A DNA stretch of 24,239 bases from CAZMLC01 sp964567125 (GCA_964567125.1 CAZMLC010000042.1:1-24239), one strand, 5' to 3'. Positions 10,805-19,346 are shown, counted from the first letter of the stretch. A program made the numbers and translations. Notes: generated by a model from the sequence alone, not told the origin.

Positions 10805-10917
10805 ATACGCGTGAATGCTGGCGGCGCAGCCGTTCCAATTCAGAATCGACTTTGCCCGCGCGCTTTGCCATACTGGATTAACCATCTGATTGATTATTGA
10901 CCGTGGCGAGTCTTTTT

Positions 10918-11946
10918 ATGAGCACACCCTTATCCATTCAAGGCATTATTGATCTTTCCAGCGCATTTTACGGTTCGGCGATTCTCTTCGCCGCGCTGGA
11001 GCACGATGTTTTCACCGCGCTGTCGAAAACGGAAAACGCCACCTGTGAGCAGCTGGCGCAGAGCTGCAAAGCGGACGCGCGCGGCATGCGCCTTTTGCTG
11101 GATGCCTGCGTCGCGATCGGACTCCTCACCAAGAGCGGGGAGCACTATGCCAACACGCCCTCCACCGCCGCGACACTCGTCGCAGGTGGACCGCACGATT
11201 TGACGCGCGCGATCCGTTATAACCGCGACGTCTATCCGGCCTGGGGACGCGCTGCGGAGCTGGTTCGCACAGGCGCGCCCGTTGAACAGCCCGCGATTCA
11301 TCTGGGCGATGATCCGGCGCGCACGGAACGCTTTGTCCTCTCCATGCACGGACGGGCGCTCGGCATTGGACGCATGGTTATCCCCATGCTCGACCTGTCG
11401 GGCTGTACGCGCGTGCTCGATCTGGCGGGAGGTCCCGGCACCTATGCCGTGCTCATGGCGCAGGCGAACCCTGGTCTTTCCTGCGTCTCCATTGACCTTC
11501 CCGGCGTCTCCTCCGTGGCAGCCCGTCTGGTTGCCACGACCAACGTGGCGGACCGCGTGGTCTGCCGTGCCGGCGATTACCATGTCGACACCTACGAAGA
11601 GGGCGCCTACGACGCGGTGACCATCTTCGGCGCCTTGCATCAGGAGTCCCCTGAACAGATCGTCAGCATCCTTACGCGCGCCTGCGCAGCATTGCGGCCG
11701 AACGGCAAGATCTTCGTGCTCGACATGATGACGGACGGCACCCACACGGCGCCGACCTTCTCCGCGCTCTTTGCCGTCAACATGGCGCTGACCACGCAAA
11801 ACGGCTGGGTCTTCTCAGACGATGAACTGAAGGGCTGGCTGGTTGAGGCAGGCTTCACGGCTGCCACCACGCAGCGCGTGCCGCCGCCCATGCCGCACTG
11901 GCTTGTCACGGCGCACAAAGATCACCACGATGTTATTGTTGAATAG
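10918..11946 (+). CDS. SAM-dependent O-methyltransferase (Methyltransf_2 type)
   Basis: I chose ATG at 10918 (342 aa) because the protein from here begins like family members, with STPLSIQGIIDLSSAFYGSA as the first helix of the dimerisation domain. An in-frame TTG at 10897 would add seven residues. A GGCGAG stretch gives a weak ribosome site. The N-terminal winged-helix/dimerisation region spans about 1-100. The SAM site is VLDLAGGPGTYAVLM (~167-180), with the ribose-binding acidic residue in SIDLPG. ALHQESPEQ corresponds to the family's LHDW motif, whose His is the usual catalytic base, and LRPNGKIFVLD follows. Acceptor unknown; homologues modify hydroxyl groups of small secondary metabolites or carotenoids. 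The neighbours give no biosynthetic context. Confidence 0.85.
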   Translation: MSTPLSIQGIIDLSSAFYGSAILFAALEHDVFTALSKTENATCEQLAQSCKADARGMRLLLDACVAIGLLTKSGEHYANTPSTAATLVAGGPHDLTRAIRYNRDVYPAWGRAAELVRTGAPVEQPAIHLGDDPARTERFVLSMHGRALGIGRMVIPMLDLSGCTRVLDLAGGPGTYAVLMAQANPGLSCVSIDLPGVSSVAARLVATTNVADRVVCRAGDYHVDTYEEGAYDAVTIFGALHQESPEQIVSILTRACAALRPNGKIFVLDMMTDGTHTAPTFSALFAVNMALTTQNGWVFSDDELKGWLVEAGFTAATTQRVPPPMPHWLVTAHKDHHDVIVE

Positions 11947-11995
11947 CGGCAGCCTGATGCACGCATCGGACTACCCAGACTAACACGATTTTCCC

Positions 11996-12778
11996 ATGTT
12001 TTTTGACACACACGCCCATTTCTATCCGTACACATCCTCGCTGGACCACATGGCGCAGATGACCCGCGCGCAGCAGGCGAACGTGACGCAGATCATCGCT
12101 GTGGGCGGAAGCGCGGAGTTGAATGCCGGCGCACTTGCGTTGCATACCGCCTTCCCGAATCAGGTGCATCTGGCGCTGGGATTTGATCGCGATCAGGCGC
12201 AGGAAACCGACTGCGAAACACTCCTCGCGACGCTGCGTCTGCTGATGGCGCAGCAGCCGGTCTGCGCAATCGGCGAGACCGGCCTCGACTTCCACTACAG
12301 TCCGGATTCCGCGGAAGTCCAATGCGCACTTTTTGCAGCGCAGCTGCGGCTGGCTGATGAAGAACAGCGGCCCATTATCATCCACACGCGCGAAGCGGAC
12401 GACGCCACGCTGCGCGTGCTCGATGAAACGCCCTGGCACGGCAAAAATCTGCGCGGTGTCGTCCACTGTTTCACGGGCAACCGCGACTTTGCGGCGCGCC
12501 TGCTCGATCGGCAGCTGGCCATCAGCTTCAGCGGCATCGTGACCTTCCGCAATGCGGACATGCTGCGCGAAAGCGCCGCGTTTGTGCCGGCGGACCGCCT
12601 GCTCATCGAGACAGATTCCCCTTTTCTTGCGCCGGTCCCCCTGCGCGGCCAGAAAAACGAACCCTCGTTTATTCCACACGTCGCAGCCTGTCTCGCGCAG
12701 GTCCGCAACACATCGATCGAGGCCATTGCCGAAGTCACGCGCCACAACGCCGAAGCGCTCTTTCTCGCGCGCAAATAG
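11996..12778 (+). CDS. TatD family metal-dependent hydrolase/DNase
   Basis: 260 residues, typical for the family. It has the full metal-binding set of an amidohydrolase-fold TatD protein: DTHAH (D4, H6, H8), GETGLD (E94), HTREA (H130), VHCFTG (H157) and ETDSP (D207), then the late LRGQKNEPSFIP motif. TatD proteins have 3'-5' exonuclease or deoxyribonuclease activity and act in the cytoplasm, in DNA repair or turnover. The start ATG is 49 bp after the methyltransferase stop and has only a poor Shine-Dalgarno. The paralogue (YcfH or YjjV type) cannot be decided from sequence alone, so I give no symbol. Confidence 0.92.
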   Translation: MFFDTHAHFYPYTSSLDHMAQMTRAQQANVTQIIAVGGSAELNAGALALHTAFPNQVHLALGFDRDQAQETDCETLLATLRLLMAQQPVCAIGETGLDFHYSPDSAEVQCALFAAQLRLADEEQRPIIIHTREADDATLRVLDETPWHGKNLRGVVHCFTGNRDFAARLLDRQLAISFSGIVTFRNADMLRESAAFVPADRLLIETDSPFLAPVPLRGQKNEPSFIPHVAACLAQVRNTSIEAIAEVTRHNAEALFLARK

Positions 12779-12789
12779 GCCGGCTGAAC

Positions 12790-12811
12790 CGTGGCCTGAG
12801 CCACGCGTTTT
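12790..12811 (+). terminator. Possible weak terminator after the TatD gene
   Basis: The stem CGTGGC/GCCACG (12790-12795 and 12800-12805) has a CTGA loop and is followed by GTTTT. A second small hairpin, CGTTTT-CACG-AAAACG, occupies 12806-12821. The stem is short and the T run brief, so efficiency is doubtful. Confidence 0.35.
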
Positions 12812-12963
12812 CACGAAAACGGTACGCTATTTTTCACTTGATTTACACTTCTATACGGAGCATACTAAAACTGTAATCTAAATTCACACGCGTTGTGGTA
12901 CGGTATTGATGTCCTAGGCTTCGACTCTCTACCAGAAAAACATGAAGCAGCGAGGAACATGAC

Positions 12964-14988
12964 ATGAATGATGTATCTGTTTCCAACATTCGCAATTTCG
13001 TTATTCTTGGACATAGCGGCACCGGAAAAACGACGTTATCCGATGCCCTCGCTTTTAAACTCGGCTTAAATGACCGCTTAGGCCTCGTCAATACTGGTTC
13101 CAGCGTTTCCGATACAACGGATGAAGAAAAAGCCCGCAAAATCAGCCTTTTTGCAACACCCTTTTCCGGTGAGACGAAAGTCGGCGACACGACGTACCGT
13201 CTCGTTTTCACAGATGCCCCCGGCTTCATGGATTTTTATGGTCAGGTCATCGGCGCGATCCACGCGGCCGACTTCGCACTCATCACGGTTGACGCCCTTT
13301 CCGGCGTCCAGGTCGGCACACGGCGCGCATGGGAGACTTGCCACGAGCATGGTCTGTCGGCCATCGCCTTTGTGATCACAGGACTCGACAAGGAAAACGC
13401 CAGCTTTGAAAAGGCGCTGGCTTCGATCCGCGAAGCATTCGGCAACAACTGCGCACCGGTCACGGCGCCGGTCGGCGGTCACACGATCATCAATCTGCTC
13501 GACGCTAAGGAACTCCCCACGGATCTTGAGTCGATCCATGTGGCGCTCGCTGAAGCCGCGGCGGAAACCGACGAAAAGCTGATGGACAAATACTTTGCCG
13601 AGGGCACGCTTGCGCCTGATGAGATCCGCAAGGGACTGCATCTCGGTATCGATGAAGGCACCGTGCATCCGATTTATACCGTGGAGGCCTTGAAGGGCAT
13701 TGGCATCACCGAATTGGTTGAGAGCATCTGCCGGCTCCTGCCCGCGCCGGGCGAACGCGTCTTCGCAGACATCGCGGGAAAAGTACTGCCCGCTGATCCT
13801 GCCGCGCCGCTGGTCGCGCAGGTCTGGCGCACCTCGATTGACCCGTTTATGGGGCAGCTCAATTACGTCCGCATCATCAGTGGGACCATGACCACGGGCA
13901 TGTCGCTGCAGAACAATGCTAACGAATCAAAAGAGACGGTCTCCAGCATGTTCACGCTGGTCGGCAAAAAGCAAAACATGGTGACAACCGCGCTGCCTGG
14001 CGACGTCGTCGCGATCCCGAAATTCAAGAGCGTCAAGACCGGCAATACGCTGGCTGCTGTCGGGAATCTAACCAAGATGCCGGAAATCGCCTTTCCGCAA
14101 CCGGTTTATTTCATGGCGCTCGCAGCCAAGACCCAGGCTGATGAAGACAAACTCAGCACCGCCCTGCACCGTGTCCTCGACGCGGACCCGACGCTGCATT
14201 ATGAGAAGAACACGGAGACCAAGGAGGTTATCCTTAAAGGCCTCGGCGACGTTCACATTGACGTCGCGGTGAACCTGATGCGCACGCAATCGAACGTGAA
14301 CGTCACGCTCTCCACGCCCAAGGTGCCCTACCGTGAAACCGTGACCAGTGCCGGTCAAGGCCATTACCGCCACAAGAAGCAGTCCGGCGGACGCGGCCAA
14401 TTCGGCGAAGTCTACCTCAAGGTTGAACCACTCCGCGCGGGCGACACCGAATGGTTCGTCAACGAGACCGTGGGCGGTTCCATCCCCGGCAACTTTATGC
14501 CCGCCGTCCAGAAGGGCGTCCATGAGGGCATGCTCGCAGGGTCGGTCGCCGGATATCCGGTGCAGAACATCAAGGTGCGGATCTATGACGGTTCCTATCA
14601 CGATGTCGATTCCTCGGAAATCGCCTTCAAGATCGCCGGTTCACGCGCACTGCGCGAGGGCATGTCCAATGCGAAGCCCGTCCTGCTCGAACCGATCATG
14701 CAGATGAAGATCACGATTCCGGAAACCTTCATGGGGGCCATCAGCGGCGATATGCCCCACAAGCGCGGACGCGTGCTCGGCATGGAAGCGGACGAAGGTG
14801 TGCAGGTCATCACAGCGGAAGCGCCGATGGCCGAACTTTTCAAGTATGCCGCCGAACTGCGCTCCATCACAGGCGGACAAGGATCGTTCTCCATGCAGTT
14901 TGACCGGTACGACGTGGTCCCGGCGAACGTTGCGCAGAAAATTATCGCTGAAGCGGCGAAGCATCGCGTTGAAGAGAGTGATGAATAG
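12964..14988 (+). CDS. Elongation factor G-like translational GTPase with divergent G motifs
   Basis: 674 residues with EF-G order: GTPase domain (~1-270), domain II (~285-380), domain III (~385-460), domain IV (~465-590, including HKKQSGGRGQFGEVYL) and a C-terminal domain V (~595-670, GDMPHKRGRVLGME). The ATG at 12964 has GAGGA at 12952-12956. The G1 loop is GHSGTGKTT (16-24). G2 carries RKIS where EF-G has RGIT. G3 is DAPGFMDF (84-91), with Phe88 in place of the catalytic His of DTPGHVDF. G4, normally NKxD, reads TGLD (139-142). G1 and G2/G3 changes are seen in the EF-G2-like paralogue family; loss of the G4 Asn-Lys is more striking. It is therefore probably not the main translocase. It has its own leader and two terminators, so is likely monocistronic. 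Confidence 0.88.
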   Translation: MNDVSVSNIRNFVILGHSGTGKTTLSDALAFKLGLNDRLGLVNTGSSVSDTTDEEKARKISLFATPFSGETKVGDTTYRLVFTDAPGFMDFYGQVIGAIHAADFALITVDALSGVQVGTRRAWETCHEHGLSAIAFVITGLDKENASFEKALASIREAFGNNCAPVTAPVGGHTIINLLDAKELPTDLESIHVALAEAAAETDEKLMDKYFAEGTLAPDEIRKGLHLGIDEGTVHPIYTVEALKGIGITELVESICRLLPAPGERVFADIAGKVLPADPAAPLVAQVWRTSIDPFMGQLNYVRIISGTMTTGMSLQNNANESKETVSSMFTLVGKKQNMVTTALPGDVVAIPKFKSVKTGNTLAAVGNLTKMPEIAFPQPVYFMALAAKTQADEDKLSTALHRVLDADPTLHYEKNTETKEVILKGLGDVHIDVAVNLMRTQSNVNVTLSTPKVPYRETVTSAGQGHYRHKKQSGGRGQFGEVYLKVEPLRAGDTEWFVNETVGGSIPGNFMPAVQKGVHEGMLAGSVAGYPVQNIKVRIYDGSYHDVDSSEIAFKIAGSRALREGMSNAKPVLLEPIMQMKITIPETFMGAISGDMPHKRGRVLGMEADEGVQVITAEAPMAELFKYAAELRSITGGQGSFSMQFDRYDVVPANVAQKIIAEAAKHRVEESDE

Positions 14989-15009
14989 TCCTGCGTTGTA
15001 TCTGCACAG

Positions 15010-15040
15010 AGGACAGGGCGCAACGCCCTGTCCTTTTTTA
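15010..15040 (+). terminator. Strong Rho-independent terminator after the EF-G-like gene
   Basis: A perfect 11-bp stem, AGGACAGGGCG (15010-15020) with CGCCCTGTCCT (15024-15034), closes a CAA triloop and runs into a six-T tract. It begins 22 bp after the EF-G-like stop. Confidence 0.88.
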
Positions 15041-15050
15041 TTGGCATGAG

Positions 15051-15087
15051 GGAATGGGCGCACTGAATGCGCACCCATCCTTTTTTT
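15051..15087 (+). terminator. Second tandem terminator-like hairpin
   Basis: ATGGG-CGCA (15054-15062) pairs with TGCG-CA-CCCAT (15068-15078), leaving a CA bulge and a CTGAA loop. Seven T follow at 15081-15087. It is a back-up to the perfect terminator just upstream and isolates the deformylase promoter. Confidence 0.6.
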
Positions 15088-15102
15088 CCACCCCCTTTAG
15101 CA

Positions 15103-15131
15103 TTGCCAAACGCAGGGGAAGACGCTATTCT
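15103..15131 (+). promoter_or_regulatory. Sigma-70-type promoter for peptide deformylase
   Basis: TTGCCA (15103-15108), a 17-nt spacer and TATTCT (15126-15131), placed directly after two terminators. A start near 15138 gives a leader of about 60 nt before the ATG at 15200. Confidence 0.55.
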
Positions 15132-15199
15132 GTAAAGAAAAACGACACGCTCTGCGCCCGTATTCGCATGCGCGGAGGAAGCGTCGACGAGGAACGTGC

Positions 15200-15736
15200 A
15201 TGATTTATCCGGTTGTCAAATTCGGTCAGGATGTTTTACGTAAACCCGCTACCCCGGTGGGGATGATCACCGATGAAATCAAGGGGCTTGTTGCTGACAT
15301 GCTGGAGACCATGTATGCCTCGCACGGCGTTGGGCTGGCTGCTGAACAGGTCGGCAAGACCGTGCGGATCTGCGTCATCGATGTTCCGCGCGACGCGGAA
15401 AAGAAGGAATGCGTCGAGCTGAATGCGGATGTTCCCATGCCCATGATTTTGATCAACCCGGAAATCCTCGCCAGCGAGGGCAAGCAGCGCAATGAAGAGG
15501 GCTGCCTCAGCTTTCCGGAAATCAGCGCACCGATCACGCGCGCCAACAAAGTGACCGTAACGTATACGGATCTTGACGGCACGCGCCAGACGTACACGGT
15601 CTGCGGGTTACTGGCGCGCGCGGTTCAGCACGAGATCGACCATCTGAACGGCATTTTGCTCGTGGACAAGATGAGCTCTATTCAGAAGCTGTCGGTTGCG
15701 GGTCAGCTGAAGCGTCTTCAGTCTGCGGCGCAGTAA
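15200..15736 (+). CDS. def: Peptide deformylase
   Basis: 178 residues, normal length. It removes the formyl group from the initiator methionine of nascent proteins. All three catalytic motifs are present: GVGLAAEQ (43-50), EGCLS (100-104, Cys102 a metal ligand) and QHEIDH (143-148, the HExxH metal site with Glu145 catalytic). Motif 1 has Glu49 where most enzymes have Pro, a change seen in some functional members. GAGGA at 15189-15193 sits 6 nt before the ATG. The last 59 bp overlap the 3' end of the convergent nucleotidyltransferase gene. No methionyl-tRNA formyltransferase gene follows, unlike many bacteria. Confidence 0.95.
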   Translation: MIYPVVKFGQDVLRKPATPVGMITDEIKGLVADMLETMYASHGVGLAAEQVGKTVRICVIDVPRDAEKKECVELNADVPMPMILINPEILASEGKQRNEEGCLSFPEISAPITRANKVTVTYTDLDGTRQTYTVCGLLARAVQHEIDHLNGILLVDKMSSIQKLSVAGQLKRLQSAAQ

Positions 15737-17120
15737 GCGGACGATCCGCCATGCGGCCGCGATTATGCCGCCGCGGACGGCGTCTGCGTGCATTATTCTG
15801 CGCCAAGGCCTCATCCTCCGCGAAAACCGCCGCCTCTTCGCCTTCTTGCACAACTTCAACCACAAAATCCGCAGATGCTGAACGCGCAGGACGGCGTTCA
15901 TGACGCGCCTCGTCATACAGCGCCTTCCATGCTTCGAGCACAGCGTGATCGCCGCCTTCGACCTGCAGCACGATACGCCGCAAGGCCAGCGCCTCAAGAA
16001 AATCGGGATGCGAAACCACGCGATTGGAGCGGCCGCGCTTTGGCATCTCGACAAAACGACGCTGCATTTCCAGAATCGAACAGGCTTTAAAGAAGGCCAC
16101 TTTGGGAATCTTCAGATGTTCTGAAAAATAGCCGACAACCGTGTGAGAAAGATGTTGCGGAGGACTGCTATGCCCATGTGGGTGTTGCGCGTGCTCACGT
16201 TCGCGCGCCTGATACTCCGCCAGACGCGCACAATATAGATCGTAGCAGAGCGCCGCAGTGCGGAACCCGTTCGTCGCCTGCTCGTTGGCAGCATCCGCAT
16301 CAAACGCGGCAAGATAGCGCCAGACACGCGACTTCTCGCCGCCGGAACCATCGATATGGGCCGCCAATTCCGGCAGTAGATCGCTGAGCAGCTCAAACTG
16401 CCACAGCAGCCGGAACGCCACGGCGGACGAGCGATAGGTAAAGAGTCGATAAACCTCCTCGCAGACGCGCGGAATCGACGCATTTTTAATGTCCGCATGG
16501 TGTTTTTGAATCGCCTTACGGCTCGTGCGATCGATCTCAAACCCCAGGCGCGCGGCAAATTTGACGGCGCGCATCATGCGCACCGGATCTTCGCGAAAGC
16601 GTACATTCGGATCGCCGATACAGCGCAGCACCTTTTTCTCAAGATCCCGCAACCCATCGACATAGTCGATCACAGAAAAGGTCTTGATATCGTAAAAAAG
16701 GCCATTGACGGTAAAGTCGCGGCGCTTGGCATCCTCTTCCGGCGTGCCGAAGGTATTGTCCTCGGTCTGATATAAACCGTTCTCCGTGCCGACATCGCGC
16801 GGTTGCGCGCGGAACGTCGAGGTTTCAATGACCTTCTTGCCGAAGATCACGTGCGCCAAACGAAAGCGCCGGCCGATGAGAAAACAGTTACGGAAGATGC
16901 GCCGGATTTCGTTAGGCCGCGCATCGGTGCCCACATCGAAATCCTTGGGATGCCGCCCTAAGAGCAGGTCGCGCACGCTGCCGCCGACCAAATAGGCGGT
17001 ATACCCCGCACCTGAAAGACGATATAAAACTTTGAGTGCATCGGGGTCGATATTTGAACGCGAAATACAATGATCTTTACGTTCGCGAACAAGAGGCCCC
17101 TTTTTCTTAAAAAATAACAT
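15678..17120 (-). CDS. pcnB: Poly(A) polymerase / CCA-adding type nucleotidyltransferase (PcnB-like)
   Basis: I chose ATG at 17120 (480 aa); an upstream in-frame ATG at 17195 would add 25 unconserved residues. Class II nucleotidyltransferase signatures are all present: LVGGSVRDLLLGRHPKDFD (44-62, with the D60/D62 metal pair), RRDFTVNGLFYD (133-144) and the RNA-binding FREDPVRMMRAVKFAARLGF (175-194). The opening SRSNIDPDALKVLYRLSGAGY matches PcnB rather than CCA enzymes, as does the Arg-rich tail RRRRPRRHNRGR. PcnB adds 3' poly(A) tails that promote RNA decay, in the cytoplasm. A His-rich insert (EHAQHPHGHSSPPQH) is unusual. The final 20 residues are low-complexity and lie in the overlap with the deformylase gene. 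Confidence 0.85.
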   Translation of the reverse strand: MLFFKKKGPLVRERKDHCISRSNIDPDALKVLYRLSGAGYTAYLVGGSVRDLLLGRHPKDFDVGTDARPNEIRRIFRNCFLIGRRFRLAHVIFGKKVIETSTFRAQPRDVGTENGLYQTEDNTFGTPEEDAKRRDFTVNGLFYDIKTFSVIDYVDGLRDLEKKVLRCIGDPNVRFREDPVRMMRAVKFAARLGFEIDRTSRKAIQKHHADIKNASIPRVCEEVYRLFTYRSSAVAFRLLWQFELLSDLLPELAAHIDGSGGEKSRVWRYLAAFDADAANEQATNGFRTAALCYDLYCARLAEYQAREREHAQHPHGHSSPPQHLSHTVVGYFSEHLKIPKVAFFKACSILEMQRRFVEMPKRGRSNRVVSHPDFLEALALRRIVLQVEGGDHAVLEAWKALYDEARHERRPARSASADFVVEVVQEGEEAAVFAEDEALAQNNARRRRPRRHNRGRMADRPLTAPQTEDASADPQPTASE

Positions 17121-17201
17121 GTCTTCGTACTTTCTGGAATCAGTCGGACGCCCTGTTTTGCGCCACCCGCACATCAGGACATCCAAACACTGCAACGCGT
17201 A

Positions 17202-18038
17202 TTACGCGCGGCCTTTCGCTTTCAGGAAATCGACACAGCCCTTGATGTTTTCGAGGGACTTCGGATCCGCTTCGCTTTCCACAACATACCACTGCGTTGT
17301 GTCGGCATCGGTTGTCTTGAAGACCTCCTCCCAGTTCACGCCCACCTTGCCTGCCGGCACTTTGCCCAGGACGCCGGGGCCAGGATAAATTTCCTTGGCA
17401 TGAATGGTCGGGATGCGGTGCGGGTATTTCTTGAGCCAGTAGACAGGATCCTCGCCCGCGGAAACGATATGGCCCACATCAAACTGCAAGCAGACTTCAG
17501 GCGAAAGCGCATTGCAGAAGATCTCCCATTTGCGCGTTCCGTTGATCTTTTCACGGAACTCATGCTGATGGTTGTGATACGAGAGCACCATGCCGGCCGC
17601 CTTGACTTTCGCGACCGCCGCGTTGAAAATCTTGGCGTAGTCGTTCCACTTCTCGACAGTATCGGCATTCAGCCAGGGAACCGTCAGATAGGTGCAGCCG
17701 ATCGCTTTGTACTCCGCAATCGTCTTGTCCAGCTTGTCCGGCTTGATCGTATCGATGCCTGTGTGCGTACCGTTGGCAATCAAATGGTTGGCCTTCAGCA
17801 ATGCGGTCCACTCCGCAGCCGGCTTACCGTACGATCCGGCCAACTCGACACCGACATAACCCATTTCATGAATCGCCTTTAAGGTCCCGGCAAGATCTAC
17901 TTTGCACAGCTCTCTTACGGAATAGAGCTGAACCGCCACTTTCGGCAACGCTTTTCCTGCTGCACGGCTGACACCCGGAATAACTGAAAGCGCAACGCCG
18001 GCTAAACCCACATGTAAAAAATTACGACGTGTAAACAT
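17202..18038 (-). CDS. Tat-exported sugar phosphate isomerase/epimerase-like protein (xylose isomerase-like TIM barrel)
   Basis: 278 residues starting at ATG 18038, with AGGAG at 18045-18049. The leader TRRNFLHVGLAGVALSVIPG is a twin-arginine signal, so export in folded form is likely. The mature part is an AP_endonuc_2 type barrel. Likely metal and substrate residues are E65 in VELAG, H92 in THTG, the YHNHQHEF stretch (154-161), D187 and H190 in QFDVGH, H213 in IHAKE and E254 in VVESE. Such exported proteins in PVC bacteria accompany Gfo/Idh/MocA oxidoreductases in sugar breakdown, and here that partner is divergent, 303 bp away. Exact substrate unknown. It reads toward the pcnB-like gene (81 bp between), which it could co-transcribe. 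Confidence 0.87.
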   Translation of the reverse strand: MFTRRNFLHVGLAGVALSVIPGVSRAAGKALPKVAVQLYSVRELCKVDLAGTLKAIHEMGYVGVELAGSYGKPAAEWTALLKANHLIANGTHTGIDTIKPDKLDKTIAEYKAIGCTYLTVPWLNADTVEKWNDYAKIFNAAVAKVKAAGMVLSYHNHQHEFREKINGTRKWEIFCNALSPEVCLQFDVGHIVSAGEDPVYWLKKYPHRIPTIHAKEIYPGPGVLGKVPAGKVGVNWEEVFKTTDADTTQWYVVESEADPKSLENIKGCVDFLKAKGRA

Positions 18039-18060
18039 GGCAAACTCCTTTTATAGGGAA

Positions 18061-18088
18061 AGTATACCACGAATTGCCCAACATTCAA
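18061..18088 (-). promoter_or_regulatory. Sigma-70-type promoter for the isomerase-like gene
   Basis: On the minus strand TTGAAT (18088-18083), a 16-nt spacer and TATACT (18066-18061). A start near 18054 gives a very short leader containing the AGGAG ribosome site. Confidence 0.55.
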
Positions 18089-18274
18089 GGCGCGGTTTGC
18101 GCTTTTTTGGCACCGTACAGTCACCACGCGAGGTGTAATTGTGTAATATGTTAATTACAAGGAAATTATACTTATTTTAGTCACGCCTTGCGCACGTTTC
18201 CATCCGACGTTTGGCACGCGCCAGACATAGCCCTGTAACGCACCGAATCCGCCGCGATCTGACTAACATCCCCC

Positions 18275-18306
18275 GGATTCCGCGCTTGCGCGGACATTGG
18301 GAATCC
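18275..18306. repeat. Imperfect palindrome, REP-like candidate
   Basis: Outer arms GGATTCC and GGAATCC enclose a nested hairpin CCGCGC-TT-GCGCGG. The internal ACATT makes the fold asymmetric, as in many REP elements. A related core occurs at 23729-23751 next to the transposase-domain gene. It sits about 35 bp before the Gfo/Idh/MocA start. Confidence 0.45.
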
Positions 18307-18341
18307 AGTATTGTACAGCTAGACTGTAATGGAGGATTTTT

Positions 18342-19246
18342 ATGCAACAGGAGTTGAATCGTCGTACATTTGTAAAGACCGGCCTTGTGGCAGCCAGCAC
18401 GCTTGCCACCGCGCAAACTTGGGCCAAGACCGTGGGCCCGAACGATAAGGTGCGCATGGGATTTATCGGCATCGGCAACCGCGGCACGCAGCTGCTGCGC
18501 CTCTTCATGGAACAGCCCGATGTAGAAGTCGCGGCGCTCTGCGATATTTACGACCCCTTTTTGCAGCGCGACAACAGCCGCATCGATCCGGCCTGGCTCC
18601 AGCGTCTAGGCCCACGCCTTCCAGACATGACGGAAAAATTCGCGAAACCGCCCAAGCGCTATACGGACTACCGCAGATTGCTCGATGATCCGGAAATCGA
18701 CGCGGTCTGCATTGCGACGCCGGACCATTGGCATGCGATTCAGAGTATCGCCGCTATGCATGCGGGCAAGGATGTCTACTGCGAAAAACCGCTGACCATC
18801 ACCATTGCCGAAGGCCGCCGCATGGTGCAGGTTCAGCAGGAGACAAACCGCATCGCCGCGGTCGGCCTCAACCGTCGCGGAAACCCCTCCTATCTGAAAC
18901 TCGCGGAGATTTTGCACGCGGGAGGCCTCGGCGACATCCGCGCCGGCGCCGCGATCCGCGTCAGCAACATGTTCCCGAACGGCATCGGCAAATCGCCGGA
19001 CGTACCGCCGCCTCCAGGCTTCGACTGGAACGCCTGGCTCGGGCCCCGCGCCTTCCGTCCCTACAAGTACACCTATGCGCCCTACTTCTTCCGCTGGCAT
19101 AACGACTTCTCCTCGCAGATGGGCAACTGGGGCGTTCATTACATGGACGCGATCCGCTGGATGATGCAGGAGCAGGCTCCCTGCGCGATTTCCGCGCACG
19201 GTTCAAAGATGATCGACCACGATGGCGAAATCGCGGACAACATGAA
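18342..19246 (+). CDS. Tat-exported Gfo/Idh/MocA family oxidoreductase (3' end lost in N run)
   Basis: ATG at 18342 with GGAGG 6 nt upstream. The leader NRRTFVKTGLVAASTLATAQ is a twin-arginine signal. The Rossmann NAD(P) site is MGFIGIGNRGTQ (39-50), followed by ATPDHWH (125-131) and the family EKP motif (148-150, Lys149 near the nicotinamide). The exported subfamily's WGVHYMDAIRWM supplies the probable catalytic His. 301 residues are visible and relatives run to about 420-440, so roughly the last 120-140 residues lie in the N run. These proteins oxidise or epimerise sugars and inositols, possibly with tightly bound NAD. The neighbouring isomerase and glycoside hydrolase support a sugar role. 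Confidence 0.88.
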
Positions 19247-19346
19247 NNNNNNNNNNNNNNNNNNNNNNNNNNNNNNNNNNNNNNNNNNNNNNNNNNNNNN
19301 NNNNNNNNNNNNNNNNNNNNNNNNNNNNNNNNNNNNNNNNNNNNNN
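19247..19346. other. Assembly gap (100 N) between two convergent genes
   Basis: One hundred N holding the 3' end of the Gfo/Idh/MocA gene and the 3' end of the glycoside hydrolase gene. The missing coding sequence expected from family lengths (about 400 nt) is far more than 100. Confidence 0.95.

Larger units (their letters stand above)
18039..18341. other. Divergent 303-bp intergenic region
   Basis: It separates the isomerase-like and Gfo/Idh/MocA genes. It holds the isomerase promoter (18061-18088), an AT-rich stretch with an inverted repeat TGTAATT/AATTACA (18134-18140 and 18153-18159), and a palindrome at 18275-18306. A good ribosome site GGAGG at 18331-18335 serves the plus-strand gene. 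A weak plus-strand promoter is possible (TTGCGC-17-TATTGT, 18286-18314), overlapping the palindrome. Confidence 0.6.

Noticed and set aside
10114..10885. Minus-strand 220-codon open frames opposite the MarC gene
   Set aside because: The plus strand encodes an unmistakable MarC-family protein with a ribosome site. The antisense products show only charged low-complexity sequence.
15326..15349. Glu for Pro in deformylase motif 1 as a sign of inactivation
   Set aside because: The metal ligands and catalytic Glu are intact and this substitution occurs in otherwise normal deformylases.
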